Below are positions 63,894 to 64,000 of a stretch of 64,000 nucleotides of DNA, piece by piece (position 1 is the first letter of the stretch; the number at the start of each line of letters is the position of its first letter). Both the position numbers and the translations under genes were made by a program. The DNA is taken from contig NC_059077.1 in NCBI RefSeq assembly GCF_020497125.1, positions 35,353,340 to 35,417,339 on the forward strand, given 5' to 3'. The notes under the pieces were generated by a model. It made no database searches. It was not told the origin of the DNA and saw only the letters and a list, made by a program, of their open reading frames with translations. Source of the DNA: Mauremys mutica. Its lineage: Eukaryota; Chordata; Testudines; Geoemydidae.

Positions 63894-64000
63894 AAGGGAC
63901 AGGCAAGGAGAGTTTAAAGTGTCTTGCTCGCTAAAGCTTACAGGTAGGTTTTGAGATGAGCTGTGAAGGCATGGAGGGAACAGAATGACCCAGAGATAAA
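63894..64000. other. Unclassified sequence to window end
   Basis: Nothing recognisable was seen. Confidence 0.4.

Overview
The window is non-coding DNA from a sauropsid vertebrate, most likely a turtle. It contains a tRNA-headed SINE with a CR1 tail, CR1 LINEs ending in repeated ATTCTATGAT, Penelope-like (PLE) 3' ends, and hAT, Harbinger and mariner/pogo-type short elements. This mix is typical of turtles; a crocodilian is the main alternative. No bacterial, plasmid, CRISPR or viral gene content was seen.

The one real gene segment is on the minus strand at 41903-42151. It is the first coding exon of the short PDE4D isoform PDE4D1 (cAMP-specific phosphodiesterase 4D). Its 3' part is the first UCR2 exon shared with longer isoforms. 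The coding sequence reads straight through the 3' splice acceptor that the long isoforms use. A CpG-rich segment at about 42240-43020, upstream in gene orientation, is the likely internal promoter. On this reading, 1-41902 is the intron after this exon, and everything above 42151 is promoter or 5' UTR of the short form and intron of the long forms. No other PDE4D exon was recognised.

The rest is layered transposable elements. From left to right: a decayed LINE (590-2445); a CR1 broken by a younger LINE tail (3580-4953); a truncated PLE with 12-bp target duplications (5628-6034); a hAT short element (8358-8667); a CR1 broken by a PLE (8905-10240); the turtle SINE (13157-13340); Harbinger-like and hAT short elements (16100-16679); an antisense LINE (19212-20003); a 1-kb TA-flanked element (20627-21640); two PLE inverted dimers close together (24191-24892); a hAT with a template-switched end (27537-27858); a GC-rich hAT (33072-33865); a very CpG-rich hAT (44971-45640); a Harbinger inside the target duplication of a PLE (49043-49489); further hATs (51073-51516, 53041-53210, 58707-59282, 60269-61112); and two PLEs with GIY-YIG endonuclease remnants (53933-54559, 63431-63893).

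The most notable structure is in the PLEs. Several copies carry a compact motif near the 3' end with the layout of a hammerhead ribozyme, with stem changes that compensate between two families. Four insertions are inverted (head-to-head) dimers, each bounded by 12-13 bp target duplications. One of them is a perfect 91-bp palindrome. Hammerhead motifs are already known from PLEs in general, so any novelty would lie in these families and in how the dimers form.
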